DNA of 15,106 bases from Methanobrevibacter sp. (GTDB taxonomy: Archaea > Methanobacteriota > Methanobacteria > Methanobacteriales > Methanobacteriaceae), in NCBI GenBank assembly GCA_017404125.1, contig JAFRCZ010000040.1, positions 1-15,106 of the forward strand. Reading direction: 5' to 3'. The stretch's first letter is position 1; every line of letters begins with the position of its first letter. This document shows positions 7,876 to 15,106 of this stretch, one piece after another. The notes below the pieces were generated by a model that saw nothing but the letters and a program-made list of their open reading frames with translations, was not told the origin of the DNA and made no database searches. The position numbers and the translations under genes were made by a program.

Positions 7876-9318
7876 ATGAGCGAATATGTGCGATTTATAC
7901 AAAGGATAGGGTTAGTGGGATTGACAAACATCCTAATCACTCTCTCTAGCCTAATCTTTATTCCAATCATAACAAAATCATTTACCACAGCAGAATATGG
8001 TATGTGGGCACAGGTAAACACCACAATCGCACTTGTTCCAAATATTGCAAATCTTGGTCTTCCATACACAATGGTGAGATTCCTCTCTGCTGAAAAGGAT
8101 AAGGAAAAGATTAAGGATTCATTCTATCCAATGATTACCCTTACATTCATTTCTACATTGATCATTTGCCTATTGTTCCTATTGTTTGGAAATACAATCG
8201 CAAATGCATTATTCAATGGAAGCATGCAGGTATTGTACATTACAACAATCATTTCATTCTTTGCATGCATGAACCTTATGCTGATAAGCTTCTTTAGAAC
8301 ATTCCAGCAAATGAAAAGATACTCTTTGTTCCTTGTTTTGCAAAGCTATATTGGGGTCTTTGTAAGCATTTACCTTACCTATGCAGGATATAATATTGAA
8401 ACTGTAGTGCTTGGCCTTTTAACCGGTTACGTTGCAGTATTCATTATGATGGCATTCTTAATTGTCAAATACCTGGGAATAGAATTTGGAAAATGGTCTA
8501 ACTTAAAGGAACAACTTGCATTTGCACTTCCTACCATTCCAAGCAATGTATCTAGCTGGATTGTAGACTCAAGCGACAAATATGTTATTGGAATTCTTAT
8601 AGGATCCGTTGCAGTTGGATGCTATTCACCAGGATATGCATTAGGAAGCATATTATTAATGTTTTTATCTCCATTTGCAGTTCTTCTTCCTGCAGTATTA
8701 CCAGAACATTATGAAAAAGGAAACATTGCAGAAGTAGACAAGTATCTTAGCTATTCCATGAAATACTATCTTCTATTAACTATCCCTGCAGGAGTGGGAA
8801 TGAGTGTGCTCTCCAAACCATTATTGTATATCATAACAACCCCGGAAATTGCTCTTGGAGGTTATATGGTAACTCCATTTGTTTGTCTAGGAGCAATATT
8901 CATGGGAATGTATGGAATTACAAACAATATCCTCATTTTAGAAAAGAACACTATGATTCTTGGGAAACTATGGATAGTTGTAGCAATTTCAAATATAGTT
9001 CTTAATCTATTGCTTGTGCCTTATTTAAACATTCTTGGAGCAGCTATCGCTACACTTTTATGCTATATCCTTGCATTCACTGTAACAGCTATTGCAAGCA
9101 AGAAAACCATGAGATTGCCATTCAATATTGGGGAACTTTCAAAAATCATTATAGCATCAGCAATTATGGGAATAGTAGTCTATATGATGCATCCTAATGG
9201 AATTATTAGTGTCTTGATATCCATTGCAGTGGGAGTAATTGTATACTTTGCAATCATCTTCATTTTAAAAGCAGTGACATTAAAAGAAATTGCAATCTTT
9301 AAGGATTTGCTTCATTAA
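7876..9318 (+). CDS. Polysaccharide flippase (Wzx/MOP superfamily)
   Basis: This 480-residue polytopic membrane protein has roughly 12-14 hydrophobic helices across its whole length and short charged loops. The N-terminus (GLTNILITLSSLIFIPIITK, then FTTAEYGMWAQ at about 36-46) is characteristic of MOP-superfamily polysaccharide exporters, which flip lipid-linked oligosaccharides across the cytoplasmic membrane. A mid-protein LPTIPSNVSSWIVDSSDKYV segment (about 216-235) and the DKYVIGILIGSVAVGCYSPGY stretch after it match the typical helix-7 region of Wzx proteins. It closes the operon 59 bases after the putative transferase. GTGA four bases before the ATG supports the start. Substrate cannot be read from sequence; its place with nonulosonate genes suggests a lipid-linked glycan carrying that sugar. 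Confidence 0.9.
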   Translation: MSEYVRFIQRIGLVGLTNILITLSSLIFIPIITKSFTTAEYGMWAQVNTTIALVPNIANLGLPYTMVRFLSAEKDKEKIKDSFYPMITLTFISTLIICLLFLLFGNTIANALFNGSMQVLYITTIISFFACMNLMLISFFRTFQQMKRYSLFLVLQSYIGVFVSIYLTYAGYNIETVVLGLLTGYVAVFIMMAFLIVKYLGIEFGKWSNLKEQLAFALPTIPSNVSSWIVDSSDKYVIGILIGSVAVGCYSPGYALGSILLMFLSPFAVLLPAVLPEHYEKGNIAEVDKYLSYSMKYYLLLTIPAGVGMSVLSKPLLYIITTPEIALGGYMVTPFVCLGAIFMGMYGITNNILILEKNTMILGKLWIVVAISNIVLNLLLVPYLNILGAAIATLLCYILAFTVTAIASKKTMRLPFNIGELSKIIIASAIMGIVVYMMHPNGIISVLISIAVGVIVYFAIIFILKAVTLKEIAIFKDLLH

Positions 9319-9356
9319 ATTGAAGCTAAAATTAATTAAAATGAATGAAATTTTTT
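9309..9356 (+). terminator. Hairpin and T-run at the end of the nonulosonate operon
   Basis: GCTTCA (9309-9314) and TGAAGC (9321-9326) form a perfect 6-bp stem with a six-base loop that contains the flippase stop codon (9316-9318). A T6 run follows at 9351-9356, before the convergent acetyltransferase gene. The layout resembles the end of pmbA. The T-run is about 25 bases from the stem, so a classical intrinsic terminator is uncertain. Confidence 0.4.
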
Positions 9357-9402
9357 AGTTAAAAATAGTTTAATATTGTAAATTTAAAAATAGTAATTCA
9401 AT

Positions 9403-9427
9403 AAAAAAAATATCAAGATTAAAAAAA
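9403..9427 (-). terminator. Oligo-U terminator of the acetyltransferase gene
   Basis: Read on the minus strand, U7 (9421-9427) and U8 (9403-9410) follow the stop codon at 9440 by about 12 and 29 bases. Oligo-U runs of this kind are the usual archaeal termination signal. No strong stem precedes them. Confidence 0.45.
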
Positions 9428-9439
9428 TCAATTAAATCA

Positions 9440-9946
9440 TCAGTGCAACTTTCCTTCTTTTTTTAACATTTCATAATGATCTTTATCTCTTGATTTAAAG
9501 ACTTCTGCAGGATGTCCTCCAGCAATTGCATATTTAGGAATATCTTTCACCACTACACTTCCTGCCTGAATAATGGCTCCTTCACCAATAGTTACACCAG
9601 GAAGTATAATAACACGATTTCCTATCCATACATTATCTTCAATAATCACATCTTTAGAGATTACAGTATCATCGTAAGGAATAGCGTCACCTTCATAATT
9701 ATGGCTATCAGTAATTATCATGCATTCAATTCCGGAGTGGAAGTTGTCTCCAATAATCACATTTGCAGTTCCTTGAATTCTCATTCCATTGAAATTAACA
9801 TTCTTTCCAAGACTTGTTTTAGGAGTGATATAAGAATAATTATTTACTGTCAAATCATTTCCACATGATTTAGCCACTCTTTTTACTCTAAAAGTGTAAT
9901 ATTTCCTTTTAATACCTTTTAAAAGATTGAAAATTTTAGAAATCAT
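9440..9946 (-). CDS. Left-handed beta-helix (hexapeptide repeat) O-acetyltransferase
   Basis: This 168-residue protein is a WbbJ/maltose-acetyltransferase-like enzyme, which moves an acetyl group from acetyl-CoA to a sugar hydroxyl. Hexapeptide repeats run from about residue 45 to 135, for example [17 protein letters not shown] and [14 protein letters not shown]82, in TDSHNYEGD, is the expected catalytic histidine, followed by the loop before [11 protein letters not shown]. The tail [11 protein letters not shown] (140-150) is typical of the family's CoA-binding end. The frame could open at 9961, but GTGA sits exactly four bases before the ATG at 9946 and the upstream ATG lacks a site. It is convergent with the nonulosonate operon and follows the zinc-ribbon gene on the same strand. 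It may O-acetylate a surface glycan made nearby; the substrate is unknown. Confidence 0.88.
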   Translation of the reverse strand: MISKIFNLLKGIKRKYYTFRVKRVAKSCGNDLTVNNYSYITPKTSLGKNVNFNGMRIQGTANVIIGDNFHSGIECMIITDSHNYEGDAIPYDDTVISKDVIIEDNVWIGNRVIILPGVTIGEGAIIQAGSVVVKDIPKYAIAGGHPAEVFKSRDKDHYEMLKKEGKLH

Positions 9947-9997
9947 ATAATCACATAACATATAAAAATAATTTGAAAATAAAAATAAAAATTAGTT

Positions 9998-10012
9998 AAA
10001 AAAATAAAAAAA
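9998..10012 (-). terminator. Paired U7 tracts downstream of the zinc-ribbon/NERD-like gene
   Basis: On the minus strand U7 (10006-10012), one A, then U7 (9998-10004) follow the stop codon at 10026 by about 13 bases. This would end or weaken transcription before the acetyltransferase start at 9946, so the acetyltransferase may have its own promoter in the short A/T gap. No TATA element there is distinct enough to call. Confidence 0.4.
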
Positions 10013-10025
10013 GTAAATTAAGTTA

Positions 10026-11981
10026 TTATACTGTAGAACAATCTGCAGAATAATAAGATAATAATCTTGCTATTTTAGCAACAGTCAATTCATCAATTCT
10101 TTTTTGTCCACGAATCATTCTATTGAACAATTCATCTATGAACAAGTCTTCATTGGTAAGAATTACATTCAAAATAGCTAAATCATCATTTACAAATCCA
10201 ATAAGAGGTTCAATATAAATTCCGCTGAATCCTTTATGATCAAGGAAAATAGCTAAATCTTCATTTAACTCTAAAGCTTTACGTTTGATTTGACTATTGT
10301 TAACAAAGTGAATCTCCTCATTGCCAAATTCAAATCTTGTTTGATTATCCTTATAATCAGTCTGAAGCTCCAAAGTATTTTTCTTATCCATATAATTTTG
10401 GATAGAAGCAGAATCATTCACCATAGCGTCTGTTTCATTATCAGATTTAACTTTGTTTCTGTAATCTTTAGGATCATATCTTTTAGATAAAATAGTGTAT
10501 ACTCCAGTAGGCCCAACAACTACATGGTTGATGATGTCCTTTGATTGTGGTGGCTGAACTGCATAAAATACATAGAAATCATTTGGAAGAGCAAGCAATC
10601 TTTCACGAATGATTCTTCCACGAGTAATATAATTATTGAAAGCGTATTTTTTATAAATACCGAAACATAAAATGAGAACACCTATGAGAACAGCAATCAA
10701 GGCATACCATATTTGGCTAACAAAGTAATAATATAGAGCAGAAACAACTAAAATAAATGCCCCTATCAATATAATGACATCAGCATATGTTTTCTTAGGT
10801 TCATAATTCCTATTTTGAGCTTTCATTAACTCAACTGTTTCTTGGGTAACCAATGCATCCTCTTCACTTGCAGTGATGTTTCCACGTTTAACGCTTTCTT
10901 CACCTTTTTTAATCAAGCGTTTGACAGAACTTTCCTTGTAGAATTCTTTATCCATGCTTCGGATATAATCATCTTTAAGATTATCAGATAAAGCAGTGTA
11001 ATATTTATAGCGTGCAAGCTTAAATGCTTCATATTCCTCAGGACTGTCAAAGACCATTTCATTTTGAACTCTTGCAAATAGTCTTTGATCCTCTTCAGAC
11101 AATTCCTGTCTAGCTAAAGAAACCGGAGATTCAGGCAATTCATCTTCTGGAATGTCAGTAACTTCAACAAGCCTTTGCTCTTCTTCGATTACTTCATATT
11201 CCTCTTCCGGATAAGCGAAGCCAGTAGCAATATCTCTTGAAGTTTGCATATATCTTTTTTCAGCATGAATAGGAATAATCTCATCAGTATCACCTAGGGA
11301 AGAGTCATAAATTGAACCATAAGAAATCATTTCTTCCTCCCCATATGATTCTAATGTATCTGGCAGTATTGCAGTTTCATAATAATAATCGCCATCATCA
11401 GAATCATCATATTGAGCATTCAACTCAGCATGAATAGGAATAATCTCATCAACTTCAGAATCATCATATTGAGCATTCAACTCAGCATGAATAGGAATAA
11501 TCTCATCAACTTCAGAATCTGAATTAATTGATTCATCTACAAAATTAGCTTCAGCATGAATAGGAATAATCTCATCAACTTCAGAATCATTATAAACAGA
11601 AGTTTCAGTGAGTGGGGTTTCAGTGAGTGGGGTTTCAGTGAGTGAGTTGTCTATAAAATTAGTGGAAGTAGTGGTTTCGGTTGATGTAGAACCCATATTA
11701 GAAACATAATCTAAAGATCCTCCACAACTATTACATTCAAATTCGTTTATGTTATCGTTTTCATCTAATTGATATTTTAATCCGCAACTTGTACAATAAA
11801 CAAGCACTAAATCAGAAGGACTCTGCGGATTATCATCAGAGGAAACTTTCTCTTCAGTATTTGAGAAACTATCTAATTCCTCCAGATTTCCAGAACAAAC
11901 AGAACATTCAAATGCATTGATATCATCTTCATCATCAAGTTGATACTTTGCACCACAGCTCTGACAAACTACCACTTTCAT
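10026..11981 (-). CDS. Double zinc-ribbon, repeat-containing membrane protein with degenerate NERD-like domain
   Basis: The function of this 651-residue protein is unknown. Two N-terminal zinc ribbons of the form CxxCG...YQLD...CxxC use C6/C9/C26/C29 and C63/C66/C83/C86. A T/S-rich stretch with three LTET units follows, then four DEIIPIHAE repeats (about 136-144, 159-167, 178-186, 233-241) in an acidic, probably disordered region. A charged helical segment covers about 290-390. Two membrane helices lie at about 399-419 and 422-442. The C-terminal part (about 455-645) resembles a NERD domain, with LPNDFYVFYAV and then NHVVVGPTGVYTILSK (485-500). Compared with the NERD consensus as I recall it (IDH...GVFVIETK), the aspartate is N485 and the glutamate is L498; K500 remains. 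Nuclease activity is therefore doubtful. The frame can open at a TTG (11996), but GGGA four bases before the ATG at 11981 supports that start. Confidence 0.8.
   Translation of the reverse strand: MKVVVCQSCGAKYQLDDEDDINAFECSVCSGNLEELDSFSNTEEKVSSDDNPQSPSDLVLVYCTSCGLKYQLDENDNINEFECNSCGGSLDYVSNMGSTSTETTTSTNFIDNSLTETPLTETPLTETSVYNDSEVDEIIPIHAEANFVDESINSDSEVDEIIPIHAELNAQYDDSEVDEIIPIHAELNAQYDDSDDGDYYYETAILPDTLESYGEEEMISYGSIYDSSLGDTDEIIPIHAEKRYMQTSRDIATGFAYPEEEYEVIEEEQRLVEVTDIPEDELPESPVSLARQELSEEDQRLFARVQNEMVFDSPEEYEAFKLARYKYYTALSDNLKDDYIRSMDKEFYKESSVKRLIKKGEESVKRGNITASEEDALVTQETVELMKAQNRNYEPKKTYADVIILIGAFILVVSALYYYFVSQIWYALIAVLIGVLILCFGIYKKYAFNNYITRGRIIRERLLALPNDFYVFYAVQPPQSKDIINHVVVGPTGVYTILSKRYDPKDYRNKVKSDNETDAMVNDSASIQNYMDKKNTLELQTDYKDNQTRFEFGNEEIHFVNNSQIKRKALELNEDLAIFLDHKGFSGIYIEPLIGFVNDDLAILNVILTNEDLFIDELFNRMIRGQKRIDELTVAKIARLLSYYSADCSTV
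11260..11577 (-). repeat. Four identical copies of a 27-bp coding core (DEIIPIHAE)
   Basis: The same 27 bases occur at 11260-11286, 11425-11451, 11482-11508 and 11551-11577, with no difference even at synonymous positions. On the coding strand they encode the DEIIPIHAE motif of the zinc-ribbon membrane protein. The distances between copies (165, 57 and 69 bases) are multiples of three, so the frame is kept. Identity at the DNA level points to recent duplication or ongoing homogenisation. Confidence 0.95.
11398..11519 (-). repeat. Exact 57-bp tandem repeat inside the zinc-ribbon gene
   Basis: Bases 11404-11460 and 11461-11517 are identical, and the 57-base periodicity extends from 11398 to 11519. 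Each unit encodes 19 residues built on DSEVDEIIPIHAELNAQYD. Being in frame and exact, the unit could expand or contract by slippage or recombination without breaking the gene. Confidence 0.95.
11602..11646 (-). repeat. 15-bp tandem minisatellite encoding LTETP units
   Basis: Three consecutive 15-base units (11602-11616, 11617-11631, 11632-11646; the last differs by one base) encode LTETPLTETPLTET between the second zinc ribbon and the DEIIPIHAE repeats. In-frame threonine-rich repeats fit a flexible linker. Confidence 0.9.
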
Positions 11982-12078
11982 CTTATCCCTACTCAATTTA
12001 ATTAGTAATTTTTATTCAATCCAAATCATAGCAAATTTAGAAAAAATTAAAAAAATTACTCTAAAATTAATACTAATA

Positions 12079-12092
12079 TATTATATATAATT
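12079..12092 (-). promoter_or_regulatory. Candidate TATA box for the zinc-ribbon gene
   Basis: The minus strand reads AAATTATATATAAT here, the best TATA-like stretch in the 153-base gap between the GT4 stop and the zinc-ribbon gene. It lies about 100 bases before the ATG at 11981, which would leave a leader of roughly 70-80 bases. No clear BRE is visible, and the DNA is so A/T-rich that chance cannot be excluded. Confidence 0.35.
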
Positions 12093-12131
12093 TATTAGAT
12101 TTAAACATTATGTATTTATTTAATTTTAAAT

Positions 12132-12149
12132 AAAAAAAGTATAAAAAAA
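12132..12149 (-). terminator. Two U7 tracts just after the GT4 stop codon
   Basis: On the minus strand U7 (12143-12149) begins directly after the TAA at 12150-12152, and a second U7 lies at 12132-12138. These oligo-U runs fit archaeal termination of the GT-C/GT4 transcription unit and separate it from the zinc-ribbon gene. Confidence 0.5.
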
Positions 12150-13325
12150 TTAGATAAAATTCTTATAAATTTCTAAAATCTGTTTATTGATTATGTCCCA
12201 ATTATATTTTTCATTGATAAGTTTTTTTCCGTTTTCACCAAAAGTTTGAGACAATTTTTCATCAAATAAAACTTTTTCAATAGCTTCCCTTAAAGAGTCT
12301 TTATTATCTTCACAAGCCATCCCTACATTCCCATCTACCCAATCATGAATATGATTGTTTTTGGTCAAAACCAAAGGTTTGGAACATGCCATTGCTTCAA
12401 GACCGCTTGTTGTAAAGGATTCATATTTGGAAGGCATTACAAATAAGTCACAATCAACTAAAGCTTCATGTTTTTCTTCATTGTATAGTGGACCTGTGAC
12501 TATCACATTATCCTCAATGGAACATTCTTTAATTTTCTCATCTAATTTAGATAAATAACCATCATCTGGACCAACAATAGCTAATTTAATAGAACCATCA
12601 TTTCCATTATGAATTAAATCATTAAAAGTATCAATCAATAAGTCAAGCCCTTTGATTTCATGAATCCTACCAATGAAAAGAATCAATTTTTCATCACTAC
12701 CTACATTGAATTTAGACCTAAATCTGCCGTAAGATGGAAGATTTTCATACTCTTCCAAATTGATTCCAAGAGGCACAATTTCAATTTTATCCTCTTCAAC
12801 ACCCATTTTAAGGTATTGTTCCTTTTCGACTTCAGTGAGAGCAAATACACAAGAAGCATTGCGAAGAATCCTAAAGCCAAACACTTTATCAAAAAGATTT
12901 TTCAAGCCCTCTTTTTGAAAAAATGGAAGTACAGATCCATGAGCCTGTACAATGTAGGGAATATTGTTGCGACGAGCAAAATAGCTAACAATGACTGCTA
13001 AAGTTTGCCTATGTTCATGAATGTGCACAATTTCATATTTTTTTATATCCTTTCTGATTTTAAATGGGGCAAATAATGGAGTATCTAACATGGTAGCAAG
13101 CTTAAATCTATTGGATATGTTCCTAAAATAATCAACTTTAATGCCTCGAACATCAACATCATATCTGCCATTTGGGAATTTTAATCTTTCTTTACATGAA
13201 TCTGAACTAATAACTTTAACATCATTATCCTTACTCTGCTTTGAAGCAATTTGATAGCTTGCATTAACTACTCCTCCTGCAGATAAACAAGGATAAAAGA
13301 AATGTGCAACATGTAAAATTTTCAT
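12150..13325 (-). CDS. Family 4 glycosyltransferase (GT-B fold)
   Basis: This 391-residue cytoplasmic enzyme is a retaining GT4 transferase that would add a sugar from a nucleotide-sugar donor to a glycan or lipid-linked acceptor. The N-terminal acceptor domain opens with MKILHVAHFFYPCLSAGGVV, including the glycine-rich loop after the first strand, and has HIHEH (101-105) and AHGS (128-131). The C-terminal donor domain has GRIHEIKG (219-226) and the EX7E motif E302...E310 in YESFTTSGLEAMACSKPLV. A strong ribosome binding site (GGGAGGCGA) lies about six bases before the ATG and fixes the start. It follows the GT-C gene by 36 bases on the same strand, so the two are probably co-transcribed. The donor and acceptor cannot be read from the sequence. 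Confidence 0.93.
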   Translation of the reverse strand: MKILHVAHFFYPCLSAGGVVNASYQIASKQSKDNDVKVISSDSCKERLKFPNGRYDVDVRGIKVDYFRNISNRFKLATMLDTPLFAPFKIRKDIKKYEIVHIHEHRQTLAVIVSYFARRNNIPYIVQAHGSVLPFFQKEGLKNLFDKVFGFRILRNASCVFALTEVEKEQYLKMGVEEDKIEIVPLGINLEEYENLPSYGRFRSKFNVGSDEKLILFIGRIHEIKGLDLLIDTFNDLIHNGNDGSIKLAIVGPDDGYLSKLDEKIKECSIEDNVIVTGPLYNEEKHEALVDCDLFVMPSKYESFTTSGLEAMACSKPLVLTKNNHIHDWVDGNVGMACEDNKDSLREAIEKVLFDEKLSQTFGENGKKLINEKYNWDIINKQILEIYKNFI

Positions 13326-13361
13326 AAAAATTCGCCTCCCAAAATATTTGCTTCCTTCATT

Positions 13362-15077
13362 TTAACCAATCCTTTCATATAAATATAATCCATCTTTCTG
13401 ATAGATTATAGTATAATTGGCTAAATTAAAATTGCCGTCAGAAATATAATAAGTAATATTGCTTGACTCCAAATAATCCAATTGCTCATCAGTTAATGGA
13501 ATTGTATTGTCCTTTAAAAACCAATTATAAGACCTCTGATTGAATACCGCAATTTCTTTTGAACCATAATCTTGGTCATATTCCATCAAATAATCTGCAA
13601 TTACTTTATTTCTATTGAAATCTTCATTATAATGAACTGTAGAGCTAAATGTAAATGCAGAGAATATGCAAAATACAATTAAAATTATTGGAATTATGTT
13701 TAAAAGATTTTGCTTTTTAAACTCAAGGAACTTGAATCCTTTAGAAATTTCAAAAATTTCATTAAGAGCATAGATGACAAAATAAATAAATGCTGGAAAT
13801 ACTGTTATAATATATCTATTTACCTTGATATTCAAGAATGTGAAGAATATGAAGTAAACCAAAAACCATGCAAGCATCAATATATCAAATGAATATAAAT
13901 CCCTATCAATGCCTCTTTTCTTAAATAACGCAAACAGAATAACAAAATCAATCAATAAGATTGCTATTGTTATAATTGAATTTATTTTAAAGCTAAATAT
14001 TGCAATGAACAATAATAAAACAACTAAAACCACTGCAAGGTTTTTAAATTTTAAATCATCTTTTTGTTTAGCAATGAACAATTTATAGGCAAATAGCAAA
14101 ATACCGATAAGAGATAGTCCAATCAATAATAATGACATTAGATTAAAGCCATATAACATGGGAATATGATTCTCTATGTTTACATAATCTGAATATAGGA
14201 AATTTGGAAAATCATGAAGATAAAAGAATGTATCATTTGTATAGGCATTATCAATTAATTCCCCTTTAGAGCCTGATGCAAATGTTGAACTTTGTGTTAA
14301 AAATGACAAATGAGACCCAAGAGCTAAAATTGAAGCTGAAAACAATAAGATTAAAATAAAAGATATGGCAAATGACTTTAAGATATTCCTAAATTCTTCA
14401 CTTTTTATGTAAGATTTGATCTTTATTGCAAATTCTTCCCTATCTAATATCAATAAATCCAAATTTGTGAAAAAATCATAGCTTGAAAGGTAATACAATA
14501 ATAATAAAGGCAATAAAAACAATGCAGTATAGCGTGTGAAAACTGCTAAAACTAATAATGGAACAACCAACAAATAATATTTGGAATCCTTATCAATTGC
14601 AAGAACTATAAAAATTATTGTCCATATGGAAAAGGCAACTGCAGGAATATCCAGTGTCCCATTTGCCCACCAAAGCAAATTGAGAGAAAAACTTCCAAAA
14701 AGAAATGCCCCACAAAGACTTAAAATAGAGCTAAACTTGTTCTTTAGAAGCACATAAATGCCAATATTTGCAAAAATGCCAAAAATGCCTGTTATCAAAT
14801 AAAGGGACATTTCAGATAAAAATCCTAATCTAAATAGAATAGATGTTAAAAAACAAATCAAAGGGGACAAATACAGATAACCCCTGCTTGATTCATATCC
14901 TGCAAAAACAAGTGAATTTGATAAATAAATAAAAACGTCTGAACAATATATTCCAATAAGATGATTGAAATTCATGAGATAATAAGTAATGATAATGCTG
15001 AAAACTGTTAAAACAAATAAATAGAAAAAATCATTTCTAGAGATATTCAAATCTTCTAAAATATTCTTAAAAACCAT
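13362..15077 (-). CDS. GT-C membrane glycosyltransferase (PMT/ArnT, GT39-like)
   Basis: This polytopic protein of about 571 residues has some 11-13 hydrophobic helices and a soluble C-terminal tail of about 85 residues. After helix 1 comes a loop with HLIGIYCSDVFIYLSNS, where D47 (numbered from this start) is placed like the catalytic acidic residue of GT-C enzymes that use polyprenyl-phosphate sugars outside the membrane. Further marks are the LLWWANGTLDIPAVAF stretch and KVNRYIITVFPAFIYF near 418-433, which resembles the RY..P pattern of PMT-like proteins. The frame can open at 15092, but the ATG at 15077 is slightly favoured because GTGT lies four bases before it, while the first ATG lacks a site. 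The gene probably leads the GT4 gene 36 bases downstream. Upstream sequence ends at the window edge. An O-antigen-ligase- or oligosaccharyltransferase-like role is less likely. Confidence 0.75.
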   Translation of the reverse strand: MVFKNILEDLNISRNDFFYLFVLTVFSIIITYYLMNFNHLIGIYCSDVFIYLSNSLVFAGYESSRGYLYLSPLICFLTSILFRLGFLSEMSLYLITGIFGIFANIGIYVLLKNKFSSILSLCGAFLFGSFSLNLLWWANGTLDIPAVAFSIWTIIFIVLAIDKDSKYYLLVVPLLVLAVFTRYTALFLLPLLLLYYLSSYDFFTNLDLLILDREEFAIKIKSYIKSEEFRNILKSFAISFILILLFSASILALGSHLSFLTQSSTFASGSKGELIDNAYTNDTFFYLHDFPNFLYSDYVNIENHIPMLYGFNLMSLLLIGLSLIGILLFAYKLFIAKQKDDLKFKNLAVVLVVLLLFIAIFSFKINSIITIAILLIDFVILFALFKKRGIDRDLYSFDILMLAWFLVYFIFFTFLNIKVNRYIITVFPAFIYFVIYALNEIFEISKGFKFLEFKKQNLLNIIPIILIVFCIFSAFTFSSTVHYNEDFNRNKVIADYLMEYDQDYGSKEIAVFNQRSYNWFLKDNTIPLTDEQLDYLESSNITYYISDGNFNLANYTIIYQKDGLYLYERIG

Positions 15078-15106
15078 TTTAACACTTTCCATTACTTATT
15101 TTAAGC

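Noticed and set aside
7836..8069. 77-codon minus-strand open frame
   Set aside because: It is antisense to the flippase N-terminus and looks hydrophobic only because it mirrors membrane-helix codons.
9512..9868. 118-codon open frame on the plus strand
   Set aside because: It is antisense to the hexapeptide acetyltransferase and reflects its repetitive codons. Its translation has no domain features and no ribosome binding site stands out.
11260..11577. CRISPR-like array of 27-bp repeats
   Set aside because: The spacing is irregular, the copies are in frame within one long gene, and the sequence between them is coding.
12660..13001. 113-codon open frame on the plus strand
   Set aside because: It lies wholly antisense to the GT4 gene, which has a clear family match and a strong ribosome binding site.

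Overview
The window is AT-rich by eye and looks archaeal, most likely a Methanobrevibacter-type methanogen (Methanobacteriales). The grounds are an archaeal-type phosphoglycolate phosphatase, the hydrogenase maturation protein HypD, a PmbA/TldE-family protein, very AT-rich spacers with oligo-U terminators, and ribosome binding sites matching GGTGA or GAGGT. The genus is inferred from overall character, not from a marker gene. No rRNA, tRNA, CRISPR array or insertion sequence was found, and no gap without a gene exceeds about 215 bases.

Region 1 (about 1-3245, minus strand) is housekeeping: hypD, then an archaeal phosphoglycolate phosphatase (pgp), then a pmbA/tldE-like gene. They are co-directional with spacers of 72 and about 60 bases. 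The unit ends in a perfect 7-bp hairpin with the pmbA stop codon in its loop, followed by U-runs.

Region 2 (3461-9318, plus strand) is a four-gene surface-glycan operon. It encodes (i) a fusion of a CMP-nonulosonate cytidylyltransferase with a PseG-like UDP-sugar hydrolase, (ii) a NeuB/PseI-type nonulosonic acid synthase with a C-terminal SAF domain, (iii) an unassigned GT-B-like protein with HP and S/T motifs reminiscent of bacterial sialyltransferases, and (iv) a Wzx/MOP-type flippase. Together they suggest making, activating, transferring and exporting a glycan carrying a sialic-acid-like sugar. The PseG-like half points to pseudaminic acid. The early enzymes PseB, PseC and PseH are not in the window.

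Region 3 (9440-15077, minus strand, convergent with region 2) holds a GT-C membrane glycosyltransferase followed by a GT4 glycosyltransferase. Next come a large membrane protein (two zinc ribbons, acidic repeats, two membrane helices, degenerate NERD-like domain) and a hexapeptide-repeat acetyltransferase. The glycosyltransferases and acetyltransferase fit the same surface-glycan theme. The zinc-ribbon protein is the least understood gene here and carries a 27-bp core repeated four times without a base change.

Several starts were moved downstream of the longest reading frame because a GGTGA-like site lies four bases before an internal ATG (hypD, pmbA, neuB, the acetyltransferase, the zinc-ribbon protein, and probably the GT-C gene).
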